From the NCBI GenBank assembly GCA_027665725.1, contig JAQDDS010000001.1, forward strand, positions 558,001-622,000: a DNA stretch of 64,000 bases, given 5' to 3'. Source of the DNA: Streptococcaceae bacterium AF77-01CM03A. Its GTDB lineage: Bacteria > Bacillota > Bacilli > Lactobacillales > Streptococcaceae. Below, one piece after another: positions 55,891-63,961 of the stretch. The notes beneath the pieces were generated by a model that had not been told where the DNA came from, ran no database searches, and saw only the letters and a program-made list of their open reading frames with translations. Every line of letters begins with the position of its first letter. Positions within the stretch are counted from its first letter, which is position 1. Position numbers and translations under genes: made by a program.

Positions 55891-56124
55891 CTGATAGGCA
55901 CCTTAGGTACTGGGGACGTCGCTAACTAACTTTGTGAGTCTGTAGGGAAATCTTTTGTTTTCTTGACATAGATTTCCAACAGTCTCATCAAAGTGGATTT
56001 AGCCAACTGATTTTTGAACCTCACGTTTCAAAAATCCCCATATCCCAGTACGGCAGTGCCTATCCCATTAGCAAGTCTCCGACTTGCCTCTGGGTTCCAT
56101 ATGGGCTCACTTTGTTCGCCCCTT
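55891..56124 (-). repeat. Nested inverted-repeat element between glyQ and glyS
   Basis: No gene. The outer arms, GATAGGCAC...GTACTGGG, lie at 55893-55914 and 56044-56064. Inside is a second imperfect stem, about 24 bases per arm (55930-55952 and 55971-55994, ACTTTG-TGAG-CTGT-GG-AAATC). Then come a 10-bp hairpin at 56009-56036 (GATTTTTGAA/TTCAAAAATC) and GCAAGTC/GACTTGC at 56071-56087. A further hairpin GGGC/GCCC lies at about 56103-56122. CTGGG...ATATGG at 56090-56104 can also pair with CCATATCCCAG at 56038-56048, an alternative to the outer stem. Confidence 0.65.
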
Positions 56125-56145
56125 TTCCATTCTTGTAACTCTTTT

Positions 56146-57063
56146 TTATTCTTCCTCTTCTGCTAGGAGTTTTGCGCGTGTGGCTTCGTCGAGCAGTGGG
56201 TAACCGAGTTTCTTACGTTCTGCTACGAAGGTCTTAGCTACTACACGGGCCAAGTTACGGATACGGGCAATGTAACCTGCACGTTCTGTAACTGAGACCG
56301 CTCCACGAGCATCAAGCAAGTTGAAGGTATGTGAACATTTCAAAACGTAGTCATAGGCTGGGTGAACAAGTCCCAATTCCAAAGCACGTCCTGCTTCTTT
56401 TTCAAATTTTTCGAAGTTTTCAAGAAGCATATCTTGGTCAGAAACTTCAAAGCTGTATTTTGAGTGCTCATATTCAGGTTGAAGGAAGATTTCTCCGTAT
56501 TTAACCCCTGGAGCCCACTCAATATCGTAAACTGAGTCTACTTCTTGGATATAGGAAGCCAAACGCTCCAACCCATAAGTGACCTCAGCGGTAACAGGAC
56601 CAGTAGCTAAGCCACCGACTTGTTGGAAGTAAGTGAACTGTGTGATTTCCATTCCGTCAAGCCATACTTCCCAACCAAGACCAGCTGATCCAGTTGATGG
56701 GTTTTCCCAGTTATCTTCAACGAAACGAATATCGTGTTCCAAAGGATTAATACCCAATTTCTCCAACGACTCAAGGTAGAGCTCTTGGATGTTTGAAGGT
56801 GATGGTTTCATAACCACTTGGAATTGATGGTGTTGGTAGAGACGGTTTGGGTTTTCCCCGTAACGACCATCTGCTGGACGACGAGATGGCTCTACATAAG
56901 CAGCATTCCATGGCTCAGGACCGATGGCACGGAGGAAAGTATAAGGACTCATGGTTCCCGCACCCTTTTCATTATCATAAGCCTGCATCAGCATACACCC
57001 CTGGTCATTCCAGTATTGTTGCAAAGTCAAAATAATTTCTTGGAATGTCAATTTTTTAGACAT
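56146..57063 (-). CDS. glyQ: Glycyl-tRNA synthetase alpha subunit
   Basis: 305 residues of the class II synthetase core, with [32 protein letters not shown] and [11 protein letters not shown]. It carries the aminoacylation site of glycyl-tRNA synthetase. AAAAGGAG precedes the ATG. It is controlled by the T-box leader upstream. Confidence 0.97.
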   Translation of the reverse strand: MSKKLTFQEIILTLQQYWNDQGCMLMQAYDNEKGAGTMSPYTFLRAIGPEPWNAAYVEPSRRPADGRYGENPNRLYQHHQFQVVMKPSPSNIQELYLESLEKLGINPLEHDIRFVEDNWENPSTGSAGLGWEVWLDGMEITQFTYFQQVGGLATGPVTAEVTYGLERLASYIQEVDSVYDIEWAPGVKYGEIFLQPEYEHSKYSFEVSDQDMLLENFEKFEKEAGRALELGLVHPAYDYVLKCSHTFNLLDARGAVSVTERAGYIARIRNLARVVAKTFVAERKKLGYPLLDEATRAKLLAEEEE

Positions 57064-57103
57064 GTTTTACTCCTTTTTTCTATAATTTCTTGCGACCTAG
57101 AAT

Positions 57104-57290
57104 ATAAAAAGAACCGTGTCTTCGCTCCTAAGTCGTGTGACCTAGGGGCGTCAAAAACGCGGTTCCACCCTAATTTATTACTTCATTAATTTTTATTAAA
57201 ATACCAAAAGCGCCACACTTATCTCTTAACCACCTGACTCCCACTACCACAGGCTCGCTTAGGATCTACTGATAAGATATTCTTTCTTGC
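57104..57290 (-). promoter_or_regulatory. T-box riboswitch, glycine type
   Basis: Minus-strand leader with stem I and specifier GGC (57212-57214, in GTGTGGCGC). T-box sequence GGGTGGAACCGCG at 57158-57170. Terminator stem from GAACCGCG to CGGTTC with TTTTT at about 57104-57165. Uncharged tRNA-Gly(GCC) should favour the antiterminator and raise glyQS expression. Confidence 0.95.
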
Positions 57291-57295
57291 CATCT

Positions 57296-57324
57296 ATTAT
57301 AACAAAATGAAATTAAAAAGTAAA
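57296..57324 (-). promoter_or_regulatory. Promoter of glyQS
   Basis: Minus strand TTTACT (57319-57324), 17 bases, TATAAT (57296-57301) with TGT before it. Confidence 0.85.
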
Positions 57325-57352
57325 ATTATTTTATACTAAAGAATAAACAAAG

Positions 57353-57371
57353 AAAAACAGCTAATCAGCCG
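57353..57371 (-). terminator. Weak terminator after the SUKH gene
   Basis: CGGCT-GATT-AGCTG followed by TTTTTC on the minus strand. Confidence 0.45.
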
Positions 57372-57381
57372 TCTATTCTTT

Positions 57382-57786
57382 TTATGAGAAATTCAATAAA
57401 TCACTAGCATAGTATTCTCCATCTCTAAAAACTGCTAACTCATTGGTCAAACTTTCCTGTTTTTGAAAATAAAACATGCCATCTTCCCCTTCACAGATGA
57501 CTAATTGATCGGAGTTACTAAACCCTTCTTCTCGGTTCAATTCATTTATGTATACGATATCCCCACCTACAACTCTATCAAAATCTAATCCATAGATACT
57601 GAAAATTTCTTCTCCGTAAATTTCTCCACCCATATAGTTTTTAAGCCACCATTTATAGGTTTCAGGAAAAATAAAATGTAATCTTTCCTCAGCTTTTGTA
57701 ATCCATTCATCAGAAATCCCCTCTCCAAACGGCCCAAAGTCCACACCATCAGTAGAAGCAATCTTCTTTTTTAATTCATCAATCAT
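57382..57786 (-). CDS. SMI1/KNR4 (SUKH) family immunity-type protein
   Basis: 134 residues with the SUKH pattern: ISDEWITKAEERLHFIFPETYKWWLKNY, where the Pro-x-x-[YF] helix is typical, and a strand-rich rest. SUKH proteins are widespread immunity proteins against contact-dependent or secreted nuclease toxins, often kept as orphans. AGGTGG precedes the ATG. No toxin gene is adjacent. Its target is unknown. Confidence 0.82.
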   Translation of the reverse strand: MIDELKKKIASTDGVDFGPFGEGISDEWITKAEERLHFIFPETYKWWLKNYMGGEIYGEEIFSIYGLDFDRVVGGDIVYINELNREEGFSNSDQLVICEGEDGMFYFQKQESLTNELAVFRDGEYYASDLLNFS

Positions 57787-57836
57787 AATCCACCTATATT
57801 CATTTAGATCTTTTGAACTATTATCATTTGTTAAAC

Positions 57837-58025
57837 TTATCTAGTTATTATCTGCCTTACAAAAATGCTTGTATTTATATTACTATCAAGGAAAGTGGAC
57901 TCTAGCAATAACTTAGCCATTCTTAAACTCTTACTAATACCTTCATCAACCTTGATATGCTTATCAATATGTATATCAATAAAGTTTTTGGCTGTTAGGA
58001 TTTTTTGGGGTATTGGGTGAATTTT
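57837..58025 (-). pseudogene. Possible gene remnant in the immunity island
   Basis: A 62-codon open stretch without a usable start (KIHPIPQKILTAKNFIDIHI ... IIT R stop at 57837) lies between the SUKH gene and the 250-residue gene. Its composition looks protein-like (DEGISKSLRMAKLLLESTF). The frame is bounded upstream by a stop codon. It may be the tail of a lost gene, or chance. Confidence 0.3.
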
Positions 58026-58080
58026 CTAAAGTATACAAGTTTTTTACTAGAATCTCTCCGTTTTAACAATTTGCTTAGTC

Positions 58081-58833
58081 TTAATCAGCGCTCTCATAAA
58101 CTAATAAATAGGCATTGTAATTCAAAGTATTTATAACCTTATAACTCGACAAAATAGATTGGGCAAGCCCCATAAATCCACCATTTAAGACTTGATAGAC
58201 ATAATGGTTTTCGGGATGAATAGTAGCTATATCTAACTCATAATCCGATTCAAGTGATTGTAAATCCAGTCCTTCATCAATCAATCTAAAAGCAATATAA
58301 TTGTCACATTTTATAAGTTTATCACTGATTTTCAAATAGAGTTCACCATCATTGGTTAAACTAGCTTCTACATAATATAAACCTTCCTCGATGTTCCCTA
58401 CTTCACTTATTTTCAAGGGGACGCCCGATATTTTTAGCAGTTCAGTAGCTGTTTTTTCAAATTTAAATGTCAAGGAAACATTTATGAGTATTTCCATCAT
58501 GCCTTTATTAGAAAGAAAAACATAATGATTAAAATCATCAGCTGACCATATACCACAAGATCGATAACTAACTTCTTTCGATAATTTACTATCAAAAACT
58601 TGGTAGATTCCATAGCCACCAAGTTCATATTCTTTATTATATAGTTCACTATACTTTTTACTAACAAACGATAGATACTTAATATAATTAACTGATAAAT
58701 TGAATGTCTGGATTCCATCAAATATCTGAACGATATCTGCATCTTGGGTTTCATGAGCAATCTGAAAGGCAAAATCCATGTCCTCTGAAGAAATTATATC
58801 TGTAAATAATTTAATAACCCTACACACTATCAT
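58081..58833 (-). CDS. Unknown protein in the immunity island
   Basis: 250 residues, soluble and acidic, alternating strands and helices (YGIYQVFDSKLSKEVSYRSCGIWSADDFNHYVFLSN ... ), with no signal peptide or catalytic motif I can name. Its setting between SUKH and DUF2185 genes and its AT-rich codon use suggest another immunity protein. The promoter TTGACA-17-TATGAT lies at 58915-58943, giving a leader of about 75 bases. The ribosome site is poor (TTGGGG). The function is not known. Confidence 0.6.
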   Translation of the reverse strand: MIVCRVIKLFTDIISSEDMDFAFQIAHETQDADIVQIFDGIQTFNLSVNYIKYLSFVSKKYSELYNKEYELGGYGIYQVFDSKLSKEVSYRSCGIWSADDFNHYVFLSNKGMMEILINVSLTFKFEKTATELLKISGVPLKISEVGNIEEGLYYVEASLTNDGELYLKISDKLIKCDNYIAFRLIDEGLDLQSLESDYELDIATIHPENHYVYQVLNGGFMGLAQSILSSYKVINTLNYNAYLLVYESAD

Positions 58834-58914
58834 ACCCCAATATTTAATTTTTATATCTCATCGTCAATTTTGCTAGATTATCTGAATCTAAAAACGTAAA
58901 TCAGTTCTCTGACT

Positions 58915-58943
58915 ATCATAATAACTTGTACATAAATTGTCAA
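58915..58943 (-). promoter_or_regulatory. Promoter of the 250-residue gene
   Basis: Minus strand TTGACA (58938-58943), exactly 17 bases, TATGAT (58915-58920). No further signal is seen in 58944-59080. Confidence 0.8.
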
Positions 58944-59080
58944 GTTTATTTCGCTCTCAGACTTCTTCTTTATGAAAAAAATTTTAAGCTATAATTAATC
59001 TAGAGTTGTGGAATACTAGTATTGCTTTAGAAAACTCATAATTATATGAAGGATGAGTAAATGAAGTAAACTTTAACATC

Positions 59081-59404
59081 CTACTGAGATAATTTCTGAC
59101 CAGAAATTGTATCTAAAAAATACACTCTCTCATCTTCATAAATCATTGTAAGTTCTGTTCCAATAGGCATATTAAAAATTGATAATACTGCAGGTTCTAT
59201 TTCAACAATTGTATTCCAGTCACATATCGACATATTTTCAGCATGTGATAGATATTCTTCTGTATCTATTTCGGATAAAAAACGCCATCCGTTATCTAAG
59301 TCATTAACACTGCTCTCGCGTAATATCCATTTTATATTCGCCTTATTTTCTAAAATATTATTCGAAACTATTGAAGCACCTAATCCCATTCCTTTATTAC
59401 TCAC
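59081..59404 (-). CDS. DUF2185/Imm33-like immunity-type protein
   Basis: 107 residues with a GTG start at 59404 behind AGAGGT. SNNILENKANIKWILRES and DNGWRFLSEIDTEEYLSHAENM match the DUF2185 pattern, a family listed among immunity proteins of polymorphic toxin systems (Imm33). No toxin gene is adjacent. The third member of the AT-rich island between glyQS and rplJL. Confidence 0.75.
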   Translation of the reverse strand: MSNKGMGLGASIVSNNILENKANIKWILRESSVNDLDNGWRFLSEIDTEEYLSHAENMSICDWNTIVEIEPAVLSIFNMPIGTELTMIYEDERVYFLDTISGQKLSQ

Positions 59405-59501
59405 ATTTATAACCTCTATTTTTACTAGGTAGTTCTATACTTGAATTGGATAAGGTAAACAACTCAGATCCAAACCCCTATGTATTCTATATATAATAAA
59501 A

Positions 59502-59526
59502 AAAACCGAAGCGTAAGCTCCGGTTT
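59502..59526 (-). terminator. Terminator of rplJL
   Basis: AACCGGAGC-TTAC-GCTTCGGTTTTTTTT on the minus strand, 20 bases after the rplL stop. Confidence 0.9.
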
Positions 59527-59546
59527 TCATTTTTTTAGAAACTCTA

Positions 59547-59915
59547 TTATTTAAGAGTAACTGAAGCTCCAGCTTCTTCCAATTTAGCTTTGATTTCTTC
59601 AGCTTCTGCAGTTGCAACGCCTTCTTTAACAAGTGCTGGTGCACCGTCAACAAGTTCTTTAGCTTCTTTAAGTCCAAGACCAGTGATTTCACGTACAACT
59701 TTGATAACGCCTACTTTTTTGTCACCAGCAGCTGTCAATTCAACGTCAAATGAGTCTTTAGCAGCACCAGCGTCAGCAGCACCAGCTGCAGCAACAGCTA
59801 CAGGAGCAGCTGCAGTTACACCAAATTCTTCTTCGATAGCTTTTACAAGGTCGTTCAATTCAAGGATTGAAGCTTCTTTAATTTCAGCAATAATGTTTTC
59901 AATGTTCAATGCCAT
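59547..59915 (-). CDS. rplL: Ribosomal protein L7/L12
   Basis: 122 residues from the ATG at 59915 (GGAGG upstream). N-terminal dimerisation helices, an Ala/Gly-rich hinge ([16 protein letters not shown]) and the C-terminal factor-binding domain with [15 protein letters not shown]. It forms the flexible ribosomal stalk that recruits translation factors. It follows rplJ after 75 bases. Confidence 0.98.
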   Translation of the reverse strand: MALNIENIIAEIKEASILELNDLVKAIEEEFGVTAAAPVAVAAAGAADAGAAKDSFDVELTAAGDKKVGVIKVVREITGLGLKEAKELVDGAPALVKEGVATAEAEEIKAKLEEAGASVTLK

Positions 59916-59969
59916 TGTTATTTCCTCCAAATAAGTTTAAATTTAATTTTGTTATTTTTTTGTAGCTAG

Positions 59970-59984
59970 GCTACGATGCGTAGC
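59970..59984 (-). other. Hairpin between rplJ and rplL
   Basis: GCTACG-CAT-CGTAGC on the minus strand, followed by A-rich sequence rather than a T run. It is not a terminator; it may affect mRNA processing and help give the higher L7/L12 yield. Confidence 0.5.
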
Positions 59985-59990
59985 TTATAA

Positions 59991-60491
59991 TTAAGCTGCG
60001 TCTTCTTTGTTGTCTGCAACCGCTTTGACTGCAAGAGCAACGTTGCGAACTGGCGCTTGAAGTACAGAAAGGAGCATAGAAAGAAGTCCTTCGCGGTTTG
60101 GAAGAGTTGCAAGAGCAATAATCTCTTCTTTAGATGCGACAGCGCCTTCGATTGCACCACCTTTGATTTCAAGTGCTTCAGCGTTTTTAGCAAAGTCGTT
60201 CAAGATTTTCGCTGGTGCGATAACATCTTCGTTAGAAAATGCTACTGCAGATGGTCCAACAAAAACAGATGCAAGATCTTCAAGACCAGCTTTTTCAGCT
60301 GCACGACGTAAGATTGAGTTTTTAATAACTTTATACTCAACTTCGCTTCCACGAAGCTCACGACGAAGAACTGTATCTTGTTCAACTGTCAAACCACGAG
60401 CGTCTACAACGACGATTGATGCAGCAGCTTTCATTTTCTCAGCTACTACGTCAACTAGTTCCGCTTTTTTAGCAATAATTGCTTCACTCAT
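59991..60491 (-). CDS. rplJ: Ribosomal protein L10
   Basis: 166 residues from the ATG at 60491 (GGAGGTGAACACACTA upstream). It begins [19 protein letters not shown] and has the conserved [20 protein letters not shown]. It is the stalk base that holds L7/L12 dimers. Autogenous control works through the L10 leader upstream. Confidence 0.98.
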   Translation of the reverse strand: MSEAIIAKKAELVDVVAEKMKAAASIVVVDARGLTVEQDTVLRRELRGSEVEYKVIKNSILRRAAEKAGLEDLASVFVGPSAVAFSNEDVIAPAKILNDFAKNAEALEIKGGAIEGAVASKEEIIALATLPNREGLLSMLLSVLQAPVRNVALAVKAVADNKEDAA

Positions 60492-60519
60492 TAGTGTGTT
60501 CACCTCCGTAATTATTTTG

Positions 60520-60652
60520 CTTGGGGAATTTTTCCAAAAGAAAAACGCGCCCAAACCTAGACACGAAAGTACAATACGCTTCTTTTTACATGATACGTTT
60601 TGTCCTCGGTAGGATATTTATGAGTCTAGCTCCCCTACTGTCTTAGGCAGTT
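60520..60652 (-). promoter_or_regulatory. L10 leader (ribosomal L10 autoregulatory RNA)
   Basis: The minus-strand leader has CTGCCTAAGACAGTAGGGGAG near its 5' end and CCTACCGAGGAC about 40 bases later. These are the paired segments of the conserved L10 leader of firmicutes, bound by the L10(L12)4 complex to repress synthesis. Confidence 0.85.
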
Positions 60653-60669
60653 TTTTCAAACCGTTTATT

Positions 60670-60698
60670 AGTTTAACATACTTGAGAATATAAAGCAA
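60670..60698 (-). promoter_or_regulatory. Promoter of rplJL
   Basis: Minus strand TTGCTT (60693-60698), 17 bases, TAAACT (60670-60675) with TGT in front. Confidence 0.75.
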
Positions 60699-60775
60699 GA
60701 GTTTTCTACTGTTTTTTAAAAAAAATTTCTTTTTTGTTTTAGATTGAAATGTACATGTGACTAGAGTTTTTATAC

Positions 60776-60814
60776 TTGACATGTCTTTTTTTTATTGTAC
60801 TATACAACTGTATA
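60776..60814 (+). promoter_or_regulatory. Promoter and candidate NiaR operator of niaX
   Basis: TTGACA (60776-60781), 16 bases, TACTAT (60798-60803). The palindrome TATACA-AC-TGTATA at 60801-60814 overlaps the -10 box. Because the next two genes are the niacin transporter and its repressor NiaR, this is the likely repressor site. Confidence 0.65.
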
Positions 60815-60834
60815 TACACATAAAAGGAGTTATT

Positions 60835-61362
60835 ATGAATACACAAAAGAAAACCCAATTCATGACTTTAACCGCATTGCTAACCGCTATTGCTATTTTG
60901 ATTCCCTTGGTGATGCCCTTCAAGATTGTTATTCCGCCCGCTTCTTACACCCTAGGAAGCCACGTTGCAATCTTTATCGCTATGTTCCTTTCTCCTTGGA
61001 TGGCAATCTTTGTCATTATAGCTTCTAGCCTAGGATTCCTCATGGCTGGTTATCCAATTGTCATTGTACTTCGAGCTTTCTCCCATATCTTTTTCGGCAC
61101 TTTGGGAGCCTTCTATCTTCAAAAACATCCTCAAACCTTAGATAATCCTAAATCCTCTTTGATTTTTAACTTTATCCTAGGTTTGGTTCATGCCATCGCC
61201 GAAGTTTTTGCATGTATTATCTTTTATGCAGGGACTGGAACCAATGTAGAAAATATGTTTTATGTCTTATTTGTCCTGGTTGGTATTGGTACAATTATTC
61301 ATAGTATGGTAGACTATTACTTAGCATTAGCTGTTTATAAAGCATTGAAAAAACGCCGTTAA
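60835..61362 (+). CDS. niaX: NiaX niacin ECF transporter component
   Basis: 175 residues from the ATG at 60835 (AAAGGAG upstream) with five to six hydrophobic helices. It opens MNTQKKTQFMTLTALLTAIA, as is usual for ECF S-components. NiaX binds niacin and uses the shared ECF module elsewhere in the genome. The downstream gene encodes the NiaR repressor, supporting the substrate. Confidence 0.9.
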   Translation: MNTQKKTQFMTLTALLTAIAILIPLVMPFKIVIPPASYTLGSHVAIFIAMFLSPWMAIFVIIASSLGFLMAGYPIVIVLRAFSHIFFGTLGAFYLQKHPQTLDNPKSSLIFNFILGLVHAIAEVFACIIFYAGTGTNVENMFYVLFVLVGIGTIIHSMVDYYLALAVYKALKKRR

Positions 61363-61380
61363 GCGTTAAGAAAGAAGAAT

Positions 61381-61896
61381 ATGACAAAAAATCGAAAAGA
61401 AGCACTTCTACAACTCTTAAAAGAAGCTCAAAAACCTCAAAACGGAAAAAGCTTAGCAGAACATTTTCATGTCACTCGCCAGATTATCGTTCAGGACATT
61501 GCAGTTCTTCGTGCAGATGGTGCTCCTATCTTATCAACCAATCGTGGCTATATTTATAAAGAAAGCAAAACTAATCCGTATGTTCACAAGCTGTTTAAAG
61601 TAAAGCACGAGATGGAAGAAATCGGTCAAGAACTTCTAGCTATCGTCGATAATGGGGGACGTGTTCAGAATACCTTGATTGATCATCCTGTCTACGGGGA
61701 AATTGAAACCTTGCTCAAACTCTCTTGTCGCCGTGACGTTCAACATTTTTTAGAGCAAGTCGAACGGTCTGACTTTAGACCACTTTCTGAATTAACAGAT
61801 GGCGTCCATTATCACCTAGTCGAAGCTGAAAACGAACAAGACCTCCTCTATATCGAGAAGGCTTTGGACAAGTTAGGTTATTTGGTAAAAGACTAA
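61381..61896 (+). CDS. niaR: NiaR transcriptional repressor of NAD metabolism
   Basis: 171 residues. Winged helix-turn-helix (GKSLAEHFHVTRQIIVQDIAVLRADG) followed by a 3H domain, named for its three conserved His: YVHKLF, DHPVYGE and GVHYHLVE. It binds nicotinic acid and then represses niacin uptake and NAD synthesis genes. It lies 18 bases after niaX and shares that operon. Its stop codon overlaps that of the convergent Nudix gene. Confidence 0.92.
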   Translation: MTKNRKEALLQLLKEAQKPQNGKSLAEHFHVTRQIIVQDIAVLRADGAPILSTNRGYIYKESKTNPYVHKLFKVKHEMEEIGQELLAIVDNGGRVQNTLIDHPVYGEIETLLKLSCRRDVQHFLEQVERSDFRPLSELTDGVHYHLVEAENEQDLLYIEKALDKLGYLVKD

Positions 61897-62360
61897 AATA
61901 TTTCTTTTTCCCATCCGTCTTCGGTAGGATGACGGTAGAAAAATTCTGACTTATCTGGAGCTTCCATCATCTCCATCAAAGGTAACATATCATAGGCCAG
62001 ATCCAAATTTGGAATCTGGTCTTTTTGTATCCAAGAAACTTCTCCTTCTTCAGATGATTGTAGAGTACCAGTAAACTCAGTCGCCTTGTAACAAAAAACA
62101 ATATAACGCTCACCTGTATCTAAGGGCCAATTTTTAATGCCGACAAGTTGAGGATTTTGAATCGTCAGACCTGTTTCCTCGTATATTTCGCGAATAACTG
62201 ACTCTGCAAAAGCCTCTCCGTCTTCGACATGTCCTCCTGGAAAGGCATAGCCAGACCAATGGTTGCTTTCGGGTGATCGATACTGCATAACCACGCGCTG
62301 CTTTTCTAAATCTTCAATCATACAAATATTGGTAAGAATGGTTAATTGTGCTCGAGACAT
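61893..62360 (-). CDS. Nudix hydrolase, 8-oxo-dGTPase type
   Basis: 155 residues with Nudix box GGHVEDGEAFAESVIREIYEETGL, fully conserved. Likely MutT/YtkD-type clean-up of oxidised nucleotides, but substrate cannot be read from sequence. The ATG at 62360 is chosen; a GTG three codons upstream is possible and both ribosome sites are weak. It is convergent with niaR. Confidence 0.87.
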   Translation of the reverse strand: MSRAQLTILTNICMIEDLEKQRVVMQYRSPESNHWSGYAFPGGHVEDGEAFAESVIREIYEETGLTIQNPQLVGIKNWPLDTGERYIVFCYKATEFTGTLQSSEEGEVSWIQKDQIPNLDLAYDMLPLMEMMEAPDKSEFFYRHPTEDGWEKEIF

Positions 62361-62379
62361 AGGACTCACTTTCTAATCT

Positions 62380-62814
62380 TTAATTTTCTATCTTATACTT
62401 AACTTTAGATTTCATAATCAAAGGATTAACTAAGTCATGATATTCATGAATTTCATGGAGTAAGGAACCTCTGATGATTCTGATTTCATTATTTTCTTTA
62501 TTAACGTAGTAATCTAAATTGATTGGCATAGATGAATTTGGAACCATGGATAAAATGAAAAAGATTATAAACCAGATTAGGAGTGCGAAGAATCCACTGA
62601 GAGCCTGAAATATTAGATGATACCACTGAAAGATTCTAGATTTATAGAAGATAGTCCACGGATGGATAAATAGGGTTAAGCAGAGACCAAAAAACCAGAC
62701 ATTCCACAAAACTGGGGCAAAAGCTAAACCAAATAATCCTAGGACAAAATGAATTAGGGCAAATACCAAGAACAGTAAGTAAAGAATCCTAAATATAGTT
62801 AGATGTTTTCTCAT
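62380..62814 (-). CDS. Unknown membrane protein
   Basis: 144 residues with about three helices (1-30, 38-60, 68-95) and a C-terminal soluble part of about 45 residues rich in charged residues (NKENNEIRIIRGSLLHEIHEYHDL). No family recognised. AAGGAG precedes the ATG. It lies two bases after the next gene on the same strand, so the three genes from 63961 down to 62380 form a unit. Confidence 0.75.
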   Translation of the reverse strand: MRKHLTIFRILYLLFLVFALIHFVLGLFGLAFAPVLWNVWFFGLCLTLFIHPWTIFYKSRIFQWYHLIFQALSGFFALLIWFIIFFILSMVPNSSMPINLDYYVNKENNEIRIIRGSLLHEIHEYHDLVNPLIMKSKVKYKIEN

Positions 62815-62816
62815 AA

Positions 62817-63338
62817 TTAACTCCTTTTCTTTTCAATATACTTGCAAATTAAAATGATCAAAGCAGCCACTAGGAAGAAGGTTATATAAGTAAGGATTGG
62901 AAACCAGATGTAGCGGTGATCTAAGGTTAGCAAGGGAGGAATAGACTTTCTATTTCTACCCATTATTCCGAAAAATGAGTGAAACAGCAAACCTACTCCA
63001 TTTAGGTACAAGAATGGATTTGCAAAATCTTGAACTCTAGTCATTCCATCGAAATTATCTCTAAAAATACCCTGATAAAGTATATTCACTAAGAATATTA
63101 GATTCATAATAAGCGGAAAGACATAATTGAGGTCTTGATATGGTTTGGGAACAAAAGTTGTCCCAAGCAACAAATAAAATAACCCGATAGCTGAGAACCA
63201 AAATACACTACAATCTAATAGAAAAGCTATTTTTGAATGCTGTAGCAACCACAATTTTACTTTATCCAGCCAGCTTATTTTTTGATTTGGCTTATGGTAT
63301 TTTTTTGATGTTTTCTCTTTTTTACTATCTTGTTTCAT
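62817..63338 (-). CDS. Unknown membrane protein
   Basis: 173 residues, with a basic N-terminal tail (MKQDSKKEKTSKKYHKPNQK) and four predicted helices. No family recognised. Its ATG shares one base with the stop codon of the reductase gene upstream (TAATG), so translation is coupled. Confidence 0.75.
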   Translation of the reverse strand: MKQDSKKEKTSKKYHKPNQKISWLDKVKLWLLQHSKIAFLLDCSVFWFSAIGLFYLLLGTTFVPKPYQDLNYVFPLIMNLIFLVNILYQGIFRDNFDGMTRVQDFANPFLYLNGVGLLFHSFFGIMGRNRKSIPPLLTLDHRYIWFPILTYITFFLVAALIILICKYIEKKRS

Positions 63339-63961
63339 TATAGTTTTTTAATCTCTTTCGCTACATTTTGGAGATATTTTTGTCTAGTTAAATTGGTATT
63401 TACTTCACGTCCGACTTCTCCCAATATGCAGACACGTTTGGTTTTAATCCCACAGTGGTTCAAGACAGCATTTTTCAAAACAGAGATGCCATAACTATCT
63501 GGAATATTGAGAGGGCCTGAAAAAATCTTGTACCACCAAGTAGGCGCCATGGAGGTTGCGTAAATACTGGCTGTTTTCCCTTTTAATAACTTTTTAAACT
63601 GCCTGCCTCTGAGGTAATTCCAGATAAAACTCCCCTGATCATTAGCAGAGTAGGCAATTCCAGGTGTAAAGACTCGATCAATCCAGCCTTTCATGAGACT
63701 AGGCATACTACTCCACCAGATGGGATAAATAAAGATGAAATGTTCTGCCCATTGAATCAATTCCTGAGAACGAAGGATAAACGAATCTTCCTCCATCCTT
63801 TGTCGATAACCGTAACGTAAAACAGGATCAAAGTCCTCTTCATTAAGGTTGATGACTTCAAGTTCATGGCGACCTGAGTCAATATTTTCTACAATGGTTT
63901 GAAAAATAGCCTGACAGTAACTTTCCTTATCCGGATGCCCATTAATGACTAGAATTTTCAT
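63338..63961 (-). CDS. NAD(P)H-dependent quinone reductase-like flavoprotein
   Basis: 207 residues of the flavodoxin_2 fold (MdaB/KefF type). VINGHPDKESYCQAI, FIYPIWWSSMPSLMKGWIDRVFTPG and the FMN/FAD-binding ATSMAPTWWY are characteristic. It should reduce quinones or similar compounds with NAD(P)H. GGAGG precedes the ATG. First of a three-gene unit with two unknown membrane proteins. Confidence 0.87.
   Translation of the reverse strand: MKILVINGHPDKESYCQAIFQTIVENIDSGRHELEVINLNEEDFDPVLRYGYRQRMEEDSFILRSQELIQWAEHFIFIYPIWWSSMPSLMKGWIDRVFTPGIAYSANDQGSFIWNYLRGRQFKKLLKGKTASIYATSMAPTWWYKIFSGPLNIPDSYGISVLKNAVLNHCGIKTKRVCILGEVGREVNTNLTRQKYLQNVAKEIKKL

Noticed and set aside
60163..60612. 149-codon plus-strand frame across rplJ
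   Set aside because: Antisense to rplJ and its leader; Ser/Thr-rich composition is the complement of the Ala/Glu codons of L10.
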